Below, piece after piece: positions 19,382-30,169 of a stretch of DNA of 64,000 nt. Made by a program: the position numbers and the translations under genes. This DNA is from VGTK01 sp046327915 (GTDB taxonomy: Bacteria > Desulfobacterota > Binatia > UBA12015), in contig JAXLXO010000034.1 in NCBI GenBank assembly GCA_046327915.1, positions 1 through 64,000 on the forward strand, in the 5' to 3' direction. The notes under the pieces are model-generated. The model saw only the letters and a program-made list of their open reading frames with translations. It was not told where the DNA came from and ran no database searches. How positions within the stretch are numbered: the first letter of the stretch is position 1; every line of letters starts with the position of its first letter.

Positions 19382-21163
19382 TCAGTCCTCGTTCGCGGCG
19401 CGCAGCGTCGTCTCGATGATGATCTTCGCGACCGCCGTCGCGAACCCGAAGTCGACGTTGGCGGCGACGTCCGTCGACTGGTGGTAGTTCGGGTTCGAGC
19501 CCTCGAAGTTCGCGTAGTTCATGTTCTCGTTGAACAGGATCCCGGGCCAGCCGAGGTACTCGAACTCCTGCAGGTCGGTCTGGAAGACGCTGTTCCGCTC
19601 TACGTCGCGGGCACGATAGACGGGCTGGACGTCGAGATTCATCGCATCCGCGGCGTCGAGTGCGAGGGCCGCGAGGTGCTCCGATCCGGGCACCGACGTC
19701 GGGCTGATCTGGAAGAGCCTCTCGTCCGGCTGATGCCAGCCGATGAAGTCCGGGACGATCACGGCGCGGAAGTCCTGCCGCGCGTCGAGACGGTCGATCA
19801 CGAAGTGCCGCGAGCCGAGGCCGTCCGAGGGGAACTCCTCGCCGGTCAGGTGCAGGAGCCAGACGTCGCGTCGCGGATGGCTGTCCTTCAGGATCTCCGC
19901 CGCGCGCAGCAGGACGGCCGTCGCGGTGGCGTTGTCGTCGGCGCCCCTGGTGGTCACGCGACGACCCGTCGCGGCGAAGGTGTCCTCCTCGCACGCGGCG
20001 TCGATGTGGTCGGCGAGCACGACCGGAGCGTCATGTTCGGTGCCCTCGATCACCACGACCAGGTTCGACTGCGTGATGCCGCGCCACGTGAAGCGCTGGC
20101 GGAAGAAGCGGTTGCCCGATCCATGCGCCGCGAGGTCGCCGCGCACGAAGCCGAGCGCCTCGTAGCGCTCCTCGAGATAGTCCACGACGCGGCCGAGGTC
20201 GTTGTCCTCCTGGAACGAGCCGCGCCGGACGAAGCGCGCCGTCGCGTGCGACAGCGGAAACACCGCGTCCGCCTCGCCGTCGACGATGCGGACGTCGCGC
20301 TCGTACGCCGCCGCGAAGTCGGCGGGCCACGACGTCACCTGCAGCGGCATCGTGACCGGTGCGGGGCTCGGCGCCGGTACCGACACCCAGTCGATCGCGG
20401 ACGGCCACTCGACGTCGCCGCTCCGCACCGCGATCGCGAACGCGAGCGGTGGTCCGTTGAAGCGCGGCGGCTGGTTGACGCAGTACGCGACGTAGCCGCC
20501 CGGCCGTGCGAGCTCCGGCTCGCGCTGCATCCGCTCCCCGGTGTCGGGCCACGCGAGCGCGAGCGCGCCGCTCTCGCGTGCGACCCAGACGCAGTTGCCG
20601 AATGCGGGCTGCTGGTAGAGGTCGTCGAAGGTCAGGAAGTCGCCGAAGAGCGCGGCGTGGTCGTCGGGGTGGGACGGGTCCTTCTCCATCGGCAGCATCG
20701 GAGCGCGCCCGGCGTCCGGAGTGTTCCCGGTCGTCAGCCAGCGCCACGGCTCTCCGGCCGCGGCCCGCCAGCGCGCGAAGACCCAGTTGGGCTGACCGCT
20801 CCAGTCCTGCGTCGGCCAGACCTCGAGCTCGGCGTCGCGGACGCCCAGCGTGGCGACAACCGCCCTCGCCTGCGCCTCGCCGAGCTCGCGCAGCGCGCCC
20901 GCGACACGTGGCTGCGTCGCCGGTGCGACGCCGAGCGCGAGCTCGCGCGGACTCGCACCGATGAAGAGCGGGAAGTACTGCTCCGTGGTTCCCGGGAAGC
21001 GGCGCCAGCCGTCCGGCTCGACCGCCGCGAGCAGCTCGTCGTCGGCGGCGGTGATCACGCCGGCCTCGAGGTCGCGTCCGGGACCAACCGACGAGCTCGA
21101 GCCGCAGCCGACGACGAGTGCGGCGGCGACCAGCAAGATCGTGAACTCTGGTCTTGTCCTCAC
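19382..21163 (-). CDS. M28-family metallopeptidase lipoprotein
   Basis: This encodes 593 residues from GTG 21163. The start is chosen because it puts a lipoprotein signal (lipobox LVVGC, C20) at the N-terminus; longer versions begin with unlikely Arg-rich sequence. The last ~260 residues carry the M28 di-zinc pattern: DHID, ADDNATA, the catalytic GEEFPSD, then VPDFIG and NPNYHQSTD. The family hydrolyses N-terminal residues or amides with two zinc ions. The N-terminal ~300 residues are an unassigned region (DWSGQPNWVFARW, NQPPRFNGPP). It is anchored in the envelope. It is transcribed alone, convergent with the acyl-CoA dehydrogenase. Confidence 0.85.
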   Translation of the reverse strand: MRTRPEFTILLVAAALVVGCGSSSSVGPGRDLEAGVITAADDELLAAVEPDGWRRFPGTTEQYFPLFIGASPRELALGVAPATQPRVAGALRELGEAQARAVVATLGVRDAELEVWPTQDWSGQPNWVFARWRAAAGEPWRWLTTGNTPDAGRAPMLPMEKDPSHPDDHAALFGDFLTFDDLYQQPAFGNCVWVARESGALALAWPDTGERMQREPELARPGGYVAYCVNQPPRFNGPPLAFAIAVRSGDVEWPSAIDWVSVPAPSPAPVTMPLQVTSWPADFAAAYERDVRIVDGEADAVFPLSHATARFVRRGSFQEDNDLGRVVDYLEERYEALGFVRGDLAAHGSGNRFFRQRFTWRGITQSNLVVVIEGTEHDAPVVLADHIDAACEEDTFAATGRRVTTRGADDNATATAVLLRAAEILKDSHPRRDVWLLHLTGEEFPSDGLGSRHFVIDRLDARQDFRAVIVPDFIGWHQPDERLFQISPTSVPGSEHLAALALDAADAMNLDVQPVYRARDVERNSVFQTDLQEFEYLGWPGILFNENMNYANFEGSNPNYHQSTDVAANVDFGFATAVAKIIIETTLRAANED

Positions 21164-21491
21164 ACCTCGATTGTGGACCTGCTCCGCCGCGTGACAAGCC
21201 ACCAACCTCACGCCCGCAACGAGGCGCGCGCGGCAGGGAGCACGGCACCTGCGATGGACGCGCGGCGCGTGCGCCCGAACCGTGGGTTCGACCGGGGGAG
21301 TCCCCGCTCGGATGGCCGACATGCCCCCCTGTCGCATCGCTGACAGCCAGCAGCAGGTCGCACGCGAGCTCCTGTAGGGCTCTCCCGAGCCGCCGGCACG
21401 GCCTCAAGCGGAGCCCACGTGGGCGCGCGGTTCGCGGCGTCCCGAGCCCGGCCACGGGCGCGTGGCACGCGTGCTGCTCGAGGAGCCGACC
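21164..21491. other. 328-base intergenic region between divergent genes
   Basis: This holds the upstream regions of the M28 peptidase (minus) and the 92-residue zinc-ribbon protein (plus). I see no long hairpin, repeat or convincing reading frame. A partial -24/-12-like match (TGGCAC-N5-CTGCT, 21463-21478) is too close to the ATG at 21492 to be trusted. Confidence 0.5.
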
Positions 21492-21770
21492 ATGGCACTC
21501 GAACAAACGCTGCTCCAGCAGGCCACCACCCTCGGCTACGAGGTCGAGAGATGCGCGTCGTGCAACGGCCAGGCGCCTGCGTGCTGCAACTGTGGCGGCA
21601 GCGGCAGGATCTGGGTCGACGGGCCGGCGAGCCTCGACGATGCCGGGCTCGGGCGGCTGTTCGCGCTCTACCAGATGATGCGGCCGGCGCAGCGCTCGGC
21701 CTTCGCCCCGCGCGGCATCCCGATCGCGTGGATCGAGCGCAACGCGCGTTCGGCGGAGGCCGCCTCCTGA
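21492..21770 (+). CDS. small zinc-ribbon-like protein
   Basis: This encodes 92 residues from ATG 21492, with GAGGAG 7 bases upstream. The feature is one tight cysteine cluster, CASCNGQAPACCNCGGSG, i.e. CxxC...CCxCGGSG, like half of a DnaJ-type zinc finger. No other domain is visible; the rest is a short helical tail. It could bind one zinc and act in protein or nucleic-acid contacts, but no function can be assigned. It is followed by a bidirectional terminator and converges with acs. Confidence 0.65.
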   Translation: MALEQTLLQQATTLGYEVERCASCNGQAPACCNCGGSGRIWVDGPASLDDAGLGRLFALYQMMRPAQRSAFAPRGIPIAWIERNARSAEAAS

Positions 21771-21778
21771 CCGGCGGC

Positions 21779-21804
21779 AGCCGCGGCGATCGGGCGCCGC
21801 GGCT
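21779..21804. terminator. bidirectional hairpin before acs stop
   Basis: AGCCGCGGCG (21779-21788) and its exact complement (21795-21804) form a 10-bp stem with an ATCGGG loop, lying between two convergent stop codons. Confidence 0.6.
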
Positions 21805-21819
21805 CCGAGAGCGGCGGCC

Positions 21820-23781
<1,962 letters not shown>

Positions 23782-23839
23782 GGGCTCCCTCGGTGAGACT
23801 TCGCTCGTCCGGGCACTCTCACGAAGCGCGCGCAGCCGG

Positions 23840-24427
23840 TCAAGCGGAGCGTCGGCAGGCGGACGGGACGCCCAGCCGCTCGGGATGGCGCCGGTGCCGC
23901 AGGCGCAGGGTGAGCCACACGATCAGCCCCGCCGTGCACTTGCTCGCGACGCCGATCGCGAACAGCTGCCAGGTGAACAGGTCGGCGAGCAGCAGGAACA
24001 CGGCGCTGTCGATCGGTGCGCTCGCGCAGGTCGAGAGCAGCACGCGGTCGGCGAACGGACGGTGCGTGAACGAGTACACGAGCCAGTCCATGGTCTCGCT
24101 GACGGCAAACGCCGTGGCGCTCGCGAGGGCGACCTCGGGCGAGCCCAGCAGGTACGACAGCAGCGCCGCGACCGCCATCAGCAGCAGGCACCAGTGGCCC
24201 CAGACCCGCTGCGCGTAGTCGCGCAGCACCAGCACGCTGCCCACCAGCAGCGACCAGAACGCGTCGTGCTCGGGGTGCAGGCTGAAGCCGACGTTCAGCG
24301 CGACCACGATGGTCACGTACGGGATCGCGGTGCGGGCACGGGCGGTCCAGTCGGGCCGCGTCGCGACCGGCTCATGCCGCACGCCCTCGCTCGCTCCGGC
24401 TCCGCGTACGCTCACTCGGGGATTCAT
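23840..24427 (-). CDS. VUT-family (DUF165/YhhQ-like) membrane transporter
   Basis: This encodes 195 residues with about five or six hydrophobic segments. The stretch ASATAFAVSETMDWLVYSFT followed by RVLLSTCASAPIDSAVFL matches the conserved core of VUT proteins, in which E. coli YhhQ takes up queuosine precursors (preQ0/preQ1). The N-terminal ~35 residues are polar and may not all be translated; a later start is possible. The transported molecule in this organism is inference. It lies 58 bases upstream of acs on the same strand. Confidence 0.75.
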   Translation of the reverse strand: MNPRVSVRGAGASEGVRHEPVATRPDWTARARTAIPYVTIVVALNVGFSLHPEHDAFWSLLVGSVLVLRDYAQRVWGHWCLLLMAVAALLSYLLGSPEVALASATAFAVSETMDWLVYSFTHRPFADRVLLSTCASAPIDSAVFLLLADLFTWQLFAIGVASKCTAGLIVWLTLRLRHRRHPERLGVPSACRRSA

Positions 24428-24502
24428 CGGCCGGCGGCGCTCCGGACCTGAGGCGGAGGGACGGCGACACCGGATGGCGGTTCGGCCGACGGACCCTGTG
24501 CT

Positions 24503-25138
24503 TTACGGACGCTGCCGGCAGTCGAGCTCGTCGGTCTTGCCGGTCGCGACGTCGAGCCAGGAGACCTTCAGCGCGTCACCCGCGTGCACGGCGCCCACGT
24601 TCTGGCCCTCGAATCTGCCGCCGCCGGCGGGGATCTGCCACAGCGTCGCGGTTCGGTCGCCGCGCTCCAGCCGGATCGTCGGCGGCTCGGTGGCGAAGAA
24701 GCTGGCGACCACCTCGTTGGCCGGATCGTTCTGGCAGGCGTAGGACACCGTCTTCGGCGGGACGAGCCGCCACACCGCCTGCAGCTCCGAGGTCCGGATC
24801 TCGTACTGCGCCGCGACGCAGTCCTTGACGGAGCTCACCGTCCAGGTCGCGGTGATCCACGCCGGTGTCTCGCCCGACGTCTTCCAGCAGTCGTCGCGGC
24901 CCTTCACCCAGCCGCGCTGCTCCGCCTTCAGCGTGGACAGCATCTTGCCCGTGGCCTTCGCCGACGCGGCCTTGTACGCCTCGGCGAGCTTGCGATCGAG
25001 CGCCGCCAGCGACGCGTCGCCGCAGATCAGCTTCTCGACCTCGCCCTGCGCCTTCGTGCAATCGAACGTCGGCCCGTCGGCCGCCGCGGCCATCGTCGGC
25101 AGCGCGAGGGCACACACGAGCACCGCAAACCACTTCAT
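24503..25138 (-). CDS. secreted LprI-N / MliC double lysozyme-inhibitor-like protein
   Basis: This encodes 211 residues from ATG 25138, with a GTG three codons earlier as an alternative. The signal peptide is MKWFAVLVCALALP then AAAA. Residues ~27-110 are an LprI N-terminal (DUF1311) domain (FDCTKAQGEVEKLICGD and LKAEQRGWVKGRDDC). Residues ~130-205 resemble MliC, the membrane-bound inhibitor of c-type lysozyme (YACQNDPANEVVASFF, TATLWQIPAGGGRFEG). Both modules are known for lysozyme binding or inhibition, so protection of peptidoglycan in the periplasm is the likely role. No lipobox is present, so it should be soluble. Confidence 0.8.
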   Translation of the reverse strand: MKWFAVLVCALALPTMAAAADGPTFDCTKAQGEVEKLICGDASLAALDRKLAEAYKAASAKATGKMLSTLKAEQRGWVKGRDDCWKTSGETPAWITATWTVSSVKDCVAAQYEIRTSELQAVWRLVPPKTVSYACQNDPANEVVASFFATEPPTIRLERGDRTATLWQIPAGGGRFEGQNVGAVHAGDALKVSWLDVATGKTDELDCRQRP

Positions 25139-25171
25139 CGAGTCCACCGCACGGCTTCGCCGCGGCCGAGA

Positions 25172-25192
25172 GAGGGGGCCAGAGTCCCCCTC
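25172..25192 (-). terminator. hairpin after the second acyl-CoA dehydrogenase
   Basis: GAGGGGG (25172-25178) pairs with CCCCCTC (25186-25192) around a 7-base loop, directly after the stop codon on the minus strand and before the LprI/MliC start. It probably separates the two genes. Confidence 0.45.
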
Positions 25193-26326
<1,134 letters not shown>

Positions 26327-26388
26327 TCCTTCTCCCTGCCCTTTCGCCTGAGCCGTCCTGGGGGCGACGGAACGTGAACCCGATCGGC

Positions 26389-26415
26389 CTACTATGCTGA
26401 AAGCGCGGGAGTCAA
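26389..26415 (-). promoter_or_regulatory. putative sigma-70 promoter for the acyl-CoA dehydrogenase
   Basis: On the minus strand, TTGACT (26415-26410) is followed after 15 bases by TAGTAG (26394-26389), about 60 bases before the start at 26326. The spacing is shorter than the preferred 17, so confidence is low. Confidence 0.3.
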
Positions 26416-26443
26416 CGACGCGGCGCGCCCCCGTCGCCTCCGC

Positions 26444-27016
26444 TCAACCCATCAGCAGATCGACGTAATACTGGAAGTTGAGGCCCACGGTGACGACGCG
26501 TCCGTCGTGCTCCTCGAGCGCGTAGACGGCCGTCCCGGCGGGTGTCCGCGCGCCGAGCAGAAGGCTCAGACGCGCCCCGCCCTCGCTCTCCGCCTCGATG
26601 CGCGCGCCCGGCGTGCCGAACCCGAACGCGGCGTCCTTCGGGTCGTCGGAGATGCGCTCGCCGTGCCCGCTGTCGACCAGCTGCTCGACGAACGCCTGCA
26701 CCAGCCCGTACGGGATCACGCGATCCGTCGGCTGCACGACCTTCCAGCGGCCGTCCGCCTGCTCGAGAATCACCGTCCGGTCGCCGCGCCGCACCTCGAC
26801 GCGCACCAGCTTCGCGGCGTCGAGCTCGTACGCTCGCTGCGGCGTCGCCTCCGGCGCGGGAGCCGCGGTCGCGCCGCTCCCCGGAGCATCGGCAGCCGCG
26901 GGCTCGCCGGACGCGGCCGTGATCAGCGGCGCCGGAGGCACGGGCTCCGTCGCGCGCAGCACGACCAGCAACACGCCCGCGACCAGCCAGCAGAGCAGCG
27001 CGCGGGACCACGTCAT
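26444..27016 (-). CDS. DUF4340-type membrane-anchored protein
   Basis: This encodes 190 residues from ATG 27016, which overlaps the upstream stop as ATGA. One N-terminal transmembrane segment (LLCWLVAGVLLVVL) is followed by an Ala/Pro-rich linker. A beta-rich domain carries the DUF4340 pattern ADGRWKVVQPTDRVIPYGLVQ and a C-terminal VYALEEHDGRVVTVGLNF. DUF4340 proteins are commonly the third gene after Gld-type ABC transporter subunits, as here. It is likely periplasmic and part of that complex. Its molecular role is unknown. Confidence 0.78.
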   Translation of the reverse strand: MTWSRALLCWLVAGVLLVVLRATEPVPPAPLITAASGEPAAADAPGSGATAAPAPEATPQRAYELDAAKLVRVEVRRGDRTVILEQADGRWKVVQPTDRVIPYGLVQAFVEQLVDSGHGERISDDPKDAAFGFGTPGARIEAESEGGARLSLLLGARTPAGTAVYALEEHDGRVVTVGLNFQYYVDLLMG

Positions 27017-29130
27017 CCCGCGAACCTCCGGCGGATCCACAGCGCGACCGCGATGAGCAGGCTCGTGCCCGGCACCACGCCGACGCCGATCAGCAGCGCG
27101 GTGTTCGCCTGCCCGGCGCTCAGGAAGAGCTGCTTCGTCCCGGTCTGCTTGCGCTCGGGGCGCAGTGCGATCAGGTCCTCCTCGCCGACCAGCCAGGCGA
27201 TCGCGCCCTGCAGCATCTGGCGGTTCGCCATGAAGTCGACGAAGCGGTTGGTCGCGACGTCGACGTCGCCGACCACGATCATGCGCGCGCCCTTGCGCGC
27301 CGCGCCGACCGGCGGCAGCTCGCGCGCCGCGGCGACCACCAGCGGCCCGCGCACGTCGCGCTGCTCGTCGAACTCGGCGGCGCCCTCCTCCGCGCCGTCC
27401 ACCGCGCGCGTCGCCCAGCTGTCGCTGCCGCTCTCGAGCAGCGGCTGCGCGTCGTGATCGACGTCGAGCGCGCGCGCCGACGACAGCAGGACGCCGGCGT
27501 CGAGCGCGCTGGTCACCAGCGCCGACGACGGCAGCAGCTCGCGGCCGTTCTGCCACGACGCCGGCGCGCGCGCCTCGATCGACACGCCCTCGCCGCCGTA
27601 CAGGCGGTTCTCGGGATCGAGCACGACGTTCGGCGTCGGCGTGATGCCGCGCGCTCCGAGCCAGGCGGCGAGCGCGGGCGCCTGACGCGGGTCGAGCAGG
27701 ACCAGCAGCGCACCGCCGCGGCCGAGGAACTGGTCGAGCCGTCCGAGCTCCGCGTCGCTCCACGTCGACGTGCCACCGACGATCGCCAGCACGTCGACGT
27801 CGTCCGCCACGGCGTGATCGAGCGTCACGTCGCGCAGCTCGAAGCCGTCGTCGCGCAGGCTGCGCGTCAGCGTCGAGAGTCCGCGCGCGCGGTCGTCGTC
27901 GCGCCAGGCGGTCTCGCCGTGCCCGCCGGCGAAGCCGATCACCTTGGCGCGCGGGCGTCCGAGGTCGAGCAGCGCGCCGATCACGAGATCCTCGCGCGCC
28001 TCGCTCATGCGCCGGTGGCGCTCCGGCGTCGCGACCACGAGCGCGCCGTACGTGTCGACGCCGTAGCGGCGCGCCAGCGCCGGGTTGCGATTGACGTCGA
28101 CGAGGCGGTGCCGCACGTGCGGCGACGCCTCCGCGATGCGCTCGAGCAGGTCGGACGTCGCCTGGTTGCGCGGATCGCCCGAGCGCACGAAGGCGAGGAC
28201 CTCGACGTCGCGCGCGAGGCTCTCGAGGATGCGGCGCGCGTGCGGCGACAGCGTGTAGCGCTGCTGCGGCGTCAGGTCGAAGCGGACGTTGGTGCGCTCC
28301 CCGACCACGTCGACGCAGCCCAGCGCCACGAGCACGCCCGCGAGACCGACCAGCGTCGGCGCGAGCCGCGACGCGGGCCACGCGCGCGAGCCCAGCGACG
28401 CCAGCGTCGCCACGACGGCGAAGGCGATCAGGCAGGCGAAGTAGACCAGGTCGCGGGTCTCGATCACGCCGCGCGTGAAGCCCTCGAAGTGGTTGAAGAT
28501 CGACAGCCGAGACACCCAGCCCAGCGACGCGGCCCCCGGCGCGGACTCGTTCCACGACAGGATCCACAGCAGCAGCAGCGTGCCGACCGTGGACATCGCC
28601 GCGACCACCTGGTTGTCGGTGAGCGTCGAGAGGAACGTGCCCACCGCGACGAACGCGGCCGCGAGCAGCACGAGCCCGAGATATCCCGCGAGCACCGGCT
28701 GCAGCGCGAAGCGCTCGAGACCGTGCAGATACCAGAGCGTGACCGTCGTCCCGGCGAGCAGCGTGCAGACCGCGAGCGTGCAGGCGACCAGCTTCGCCAG
28801 CAGGATCTCGACGTCGAGCAGCGGATAGGTGAACAGCAGCTCGATCGTGCCGAGCTTCTTCTCCTCCGCGAAGAGCCGCATCGTCAGCAGCGGCACTGTC
28901 AGCAGCAGCACGAGACGCAGGTCGACGAACAGCAGCTGGAAGAAGTTCGCGAAGATGTTCTCGCCGAACCCGAAGGTCACGAAGTAGCCGAGGTCGGTGT
29001 AGAAGTAGTAGCCCGCGAGCAGCAGGAAGACCGTGCCGACGAGATAGAGGAGCGGCTGCGCGAAGGTCGCGTGCAGCTCCTTGCGCAGCAGCGCGAGCAC
29101 GCGGCGCGGCGACGGCGCGTGACGCTTCAT
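27013..29130 (-). CDS. fused GldF-like ABC-2 permease and GldG-like periplasmic domain
   Basis: This encodes 705 residues from ATG 29130, overlapping the ATPase stop as ATGA. Residues ~15-265 are a six-helix ABC-2 permease (LTVPLLTMRLFAEEKKLGTIELL, the GldF signature region). A GldG-like ABC_transp_aux domain follows (NVRFDLTPQQRYTLSPHARRI, VIGFAGGHGE, LLVLLDPR), ending with a last membrane segment. In Bacteroidetes GldF and GldG are separate proteins of a gliding-linked transporter; here they are one chain, as in other phyla. The substrate is unknown. The ATPase, this protein and the DUF4340 gene form one tightly coupled operon. Confidence 0.85.
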   Translation of the reverse strand: MKRHAPSPRRVLALLRKELHATFAQPLLYLVGTVFLLLAGYYFYTDLGYFVTFGFGENIFANFFQLLFVDLRLVLLLTVPLLTMRLFAEEKKLGTIELLFTYPLLDVEILLAKLVACTLAVCTLLAGTTVTLWYLHGLERFALQPVLAGYLGLVLLAAAFVAVGTFLSTLTDNQVVAAMSTVGTLLLLWILSWNESAPGAASLGWVSRLSIFNHFEGFTRGVIETRDLVYFACLIAFAVVATLASLGSRAWPASRLAPTLVGLAGVLVALGCVDVVGERTNVRFDLTPQQRYTLSPHARRILESLARDVEVLAFVRSGDPRNQATSDLLERIAEASPHVRHRLVDVNRNPALARRYGVDTYGALVVATPERHRRMSEAREDLVIGALLDLGRPRAKVIGFAGGHGETAWRDDDRARGLSTLTRSLRDDGFELRDVTLDHAVADDVDVLAIVGGTSTWSDAELGRLDQFLGRGGALLVLLDPRQAPALAAWLGARGITPTPNVVLDPENRLYGGEGVSIEARAPASWQNGRELLPSSALVTSALDAGVLLSSARALDVDHDAQPLLESGSDSWATRAVDGAEEGAAEFDEQRDVRGPLVVAAARELPPVGAARKGARMIVVGDVDVATNRFVDFMANRQMLQGAIAWLVGEEDLIALRPERKQTGTKQLFLSAGQANTALLIGVGVVPGTSLLIAVALWIRRRFAG

Positions 29131-30089
29131 GCGGCCGGCCTGCCGAGCAGATCGACGAACAGGTCCTCGAGCGTGCGGCTCCGCGGGCCGAGCTCGAGCA
29201 CGGGCAGCCCCGCGGCGACGCACGCCTGCGCGAGCGCGGTGGTCGCGCGCTCGGTCTGCAGGTCGTTCGCGGACGCGTCGGCGGCCAGGCGGAGGTGCAG
29301 CACCACGCTGCCGTCTGTGCCCTCGTCGGCGCCGTGCAGCGTCACGTCGGGGACGCGCGCCAGCACCGCCGCCCGCTGCTCGGCGGACGCGCGTGTGCGC
29401 AGCACGAGCTCGCCCGCGGCGCGCACCTGGCGGCGGAGCGTGTCGATGCGCTCTGCCAGCACGAGGCGTCCGAGGTGCAGCATCAGCACGCGGTCGCAGA
29501 CGCTCGACACGTCGGCGAGCACGTGGCTCGACAGCACGACGGTGGTGCGTCCAGCGAGCGCCGAGATCAGGTCGCGGACCTCGAGCACCTGCGCCGGGTC
29601 GAGGCCCGCCGTCGGCTCGTCGAGCACCAGCACCTGCGGACGGCCGATCAGGGCCTGCGCGATTCCGACCCGCTGGCGGTAGCCCTTCGACAGCGTGCCG
29701 ATGCGGCGCCCGGCGACGTGCGCGAGGCCGCACTCCTCGAGCACGGCGTCGACCCGCTCGCGCCGCGGCGACGCGCCACCGAGCTTGACGTCGGCTGCGA
29801 AGCGCAGGAAGCGCCGCACGGTGACGTCCGGGTAGAGCGGCGCGTGCTCGGGCAGGTAGCCGACCCGGCGGCGGACCTCGAACGGGTCGTCCGCGAGCCG
29901 GATCCCCGCGACGGTCGCGACACCGCCGTCGGCCGGGAAGAAGCCGGTGAGGATCCGCAGCAGCGTCGTCTTGCCCGAGCCGTTCGGCCCGAGCAGCCCG
30001 ACGATCTCGCCCGCGGCGACGCGGAACGAAACCGAGTCGAGCGCGAGGATCGATCCGTACGACTTCGAGAGCGCTTCGACTTCGATCAT
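29127..30089 (-). CDS. ABC transporter ATP-binding protein (GldA-like)
   Basis: This encodes 320 residues. Walker A is GPNGSGKT (34-41), the signature is LSKGYRQRVGIAQAL, Walker B is VLVLDEPTAGLDP, and the switch His is in SSHVLAD. The C-terminal ~100 residues are the extra domain typical of ABC-2/GldA-type ATPases. It powers the permease encoded immediately downstream (4-base overlap) on the cytoplasmic side. Confidence 0.93.
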   Translation of the reverse strand: MIEVEALSKSYGSILALDSVSFRVAAGEIVGLLGPNGSGKTTLLRILTGFFPADGGVATVAGIRLADDPFEVRRRVGYLPEHAPLYPDVTVRRFLRFAADVKLGGASPRRERVDAVLEECGLAHVAGRRIGTLSKGYRQRVGIAQALIGRPQVLVLDEPTAGLDPAQVLEVRDLISALAGRTTVVLSSHVLADVSSVCDRVLMLHLGRLVLAERIDTLRRQVRAAGELVLRTRASAEQRAAVLARVPDVTLHGADEGTDGSVVLHLRLAADASANDLQTERATTALAQACVAAGLPVLELGPRSRTLEDLFVDLLGRPAA

Positions 30090-30097
30090 GCGTCACG

Positions 30098-30145
30098 CAC
30101 GCGTCCGCCGGCCGCGCGGGATGCGCGCGGCGCGGCGGACGCGTG
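30098..30145 (-). terminator. long hairpin between the MMPL and ABC operons
   Basis: Outer arms 30098-30110 and 30133-30145 pair over 13 bp. An inner GCCGCGC/GCGCGGC stem (30111-30117, 30125-30131) extends it to about 20 bp with a 1-base bulge. It lies between the MMPL stop and the ATPase start, both on the minus strand, so the two operons are probably separate units. Confidence 0.6.
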
Positions 30146-30169
30146 GAGGAAGCGTACGACGGGAGAGGG

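Noticed and set aside
21463..21478. TGGCAC-N5-CTGCT, like a second sigma-54 promoter
   Set aside because: The -12 element deviates, and the implied transcript start would fall within about 3 bases of the ATG, leaving the ribosome site outside the mRNA.
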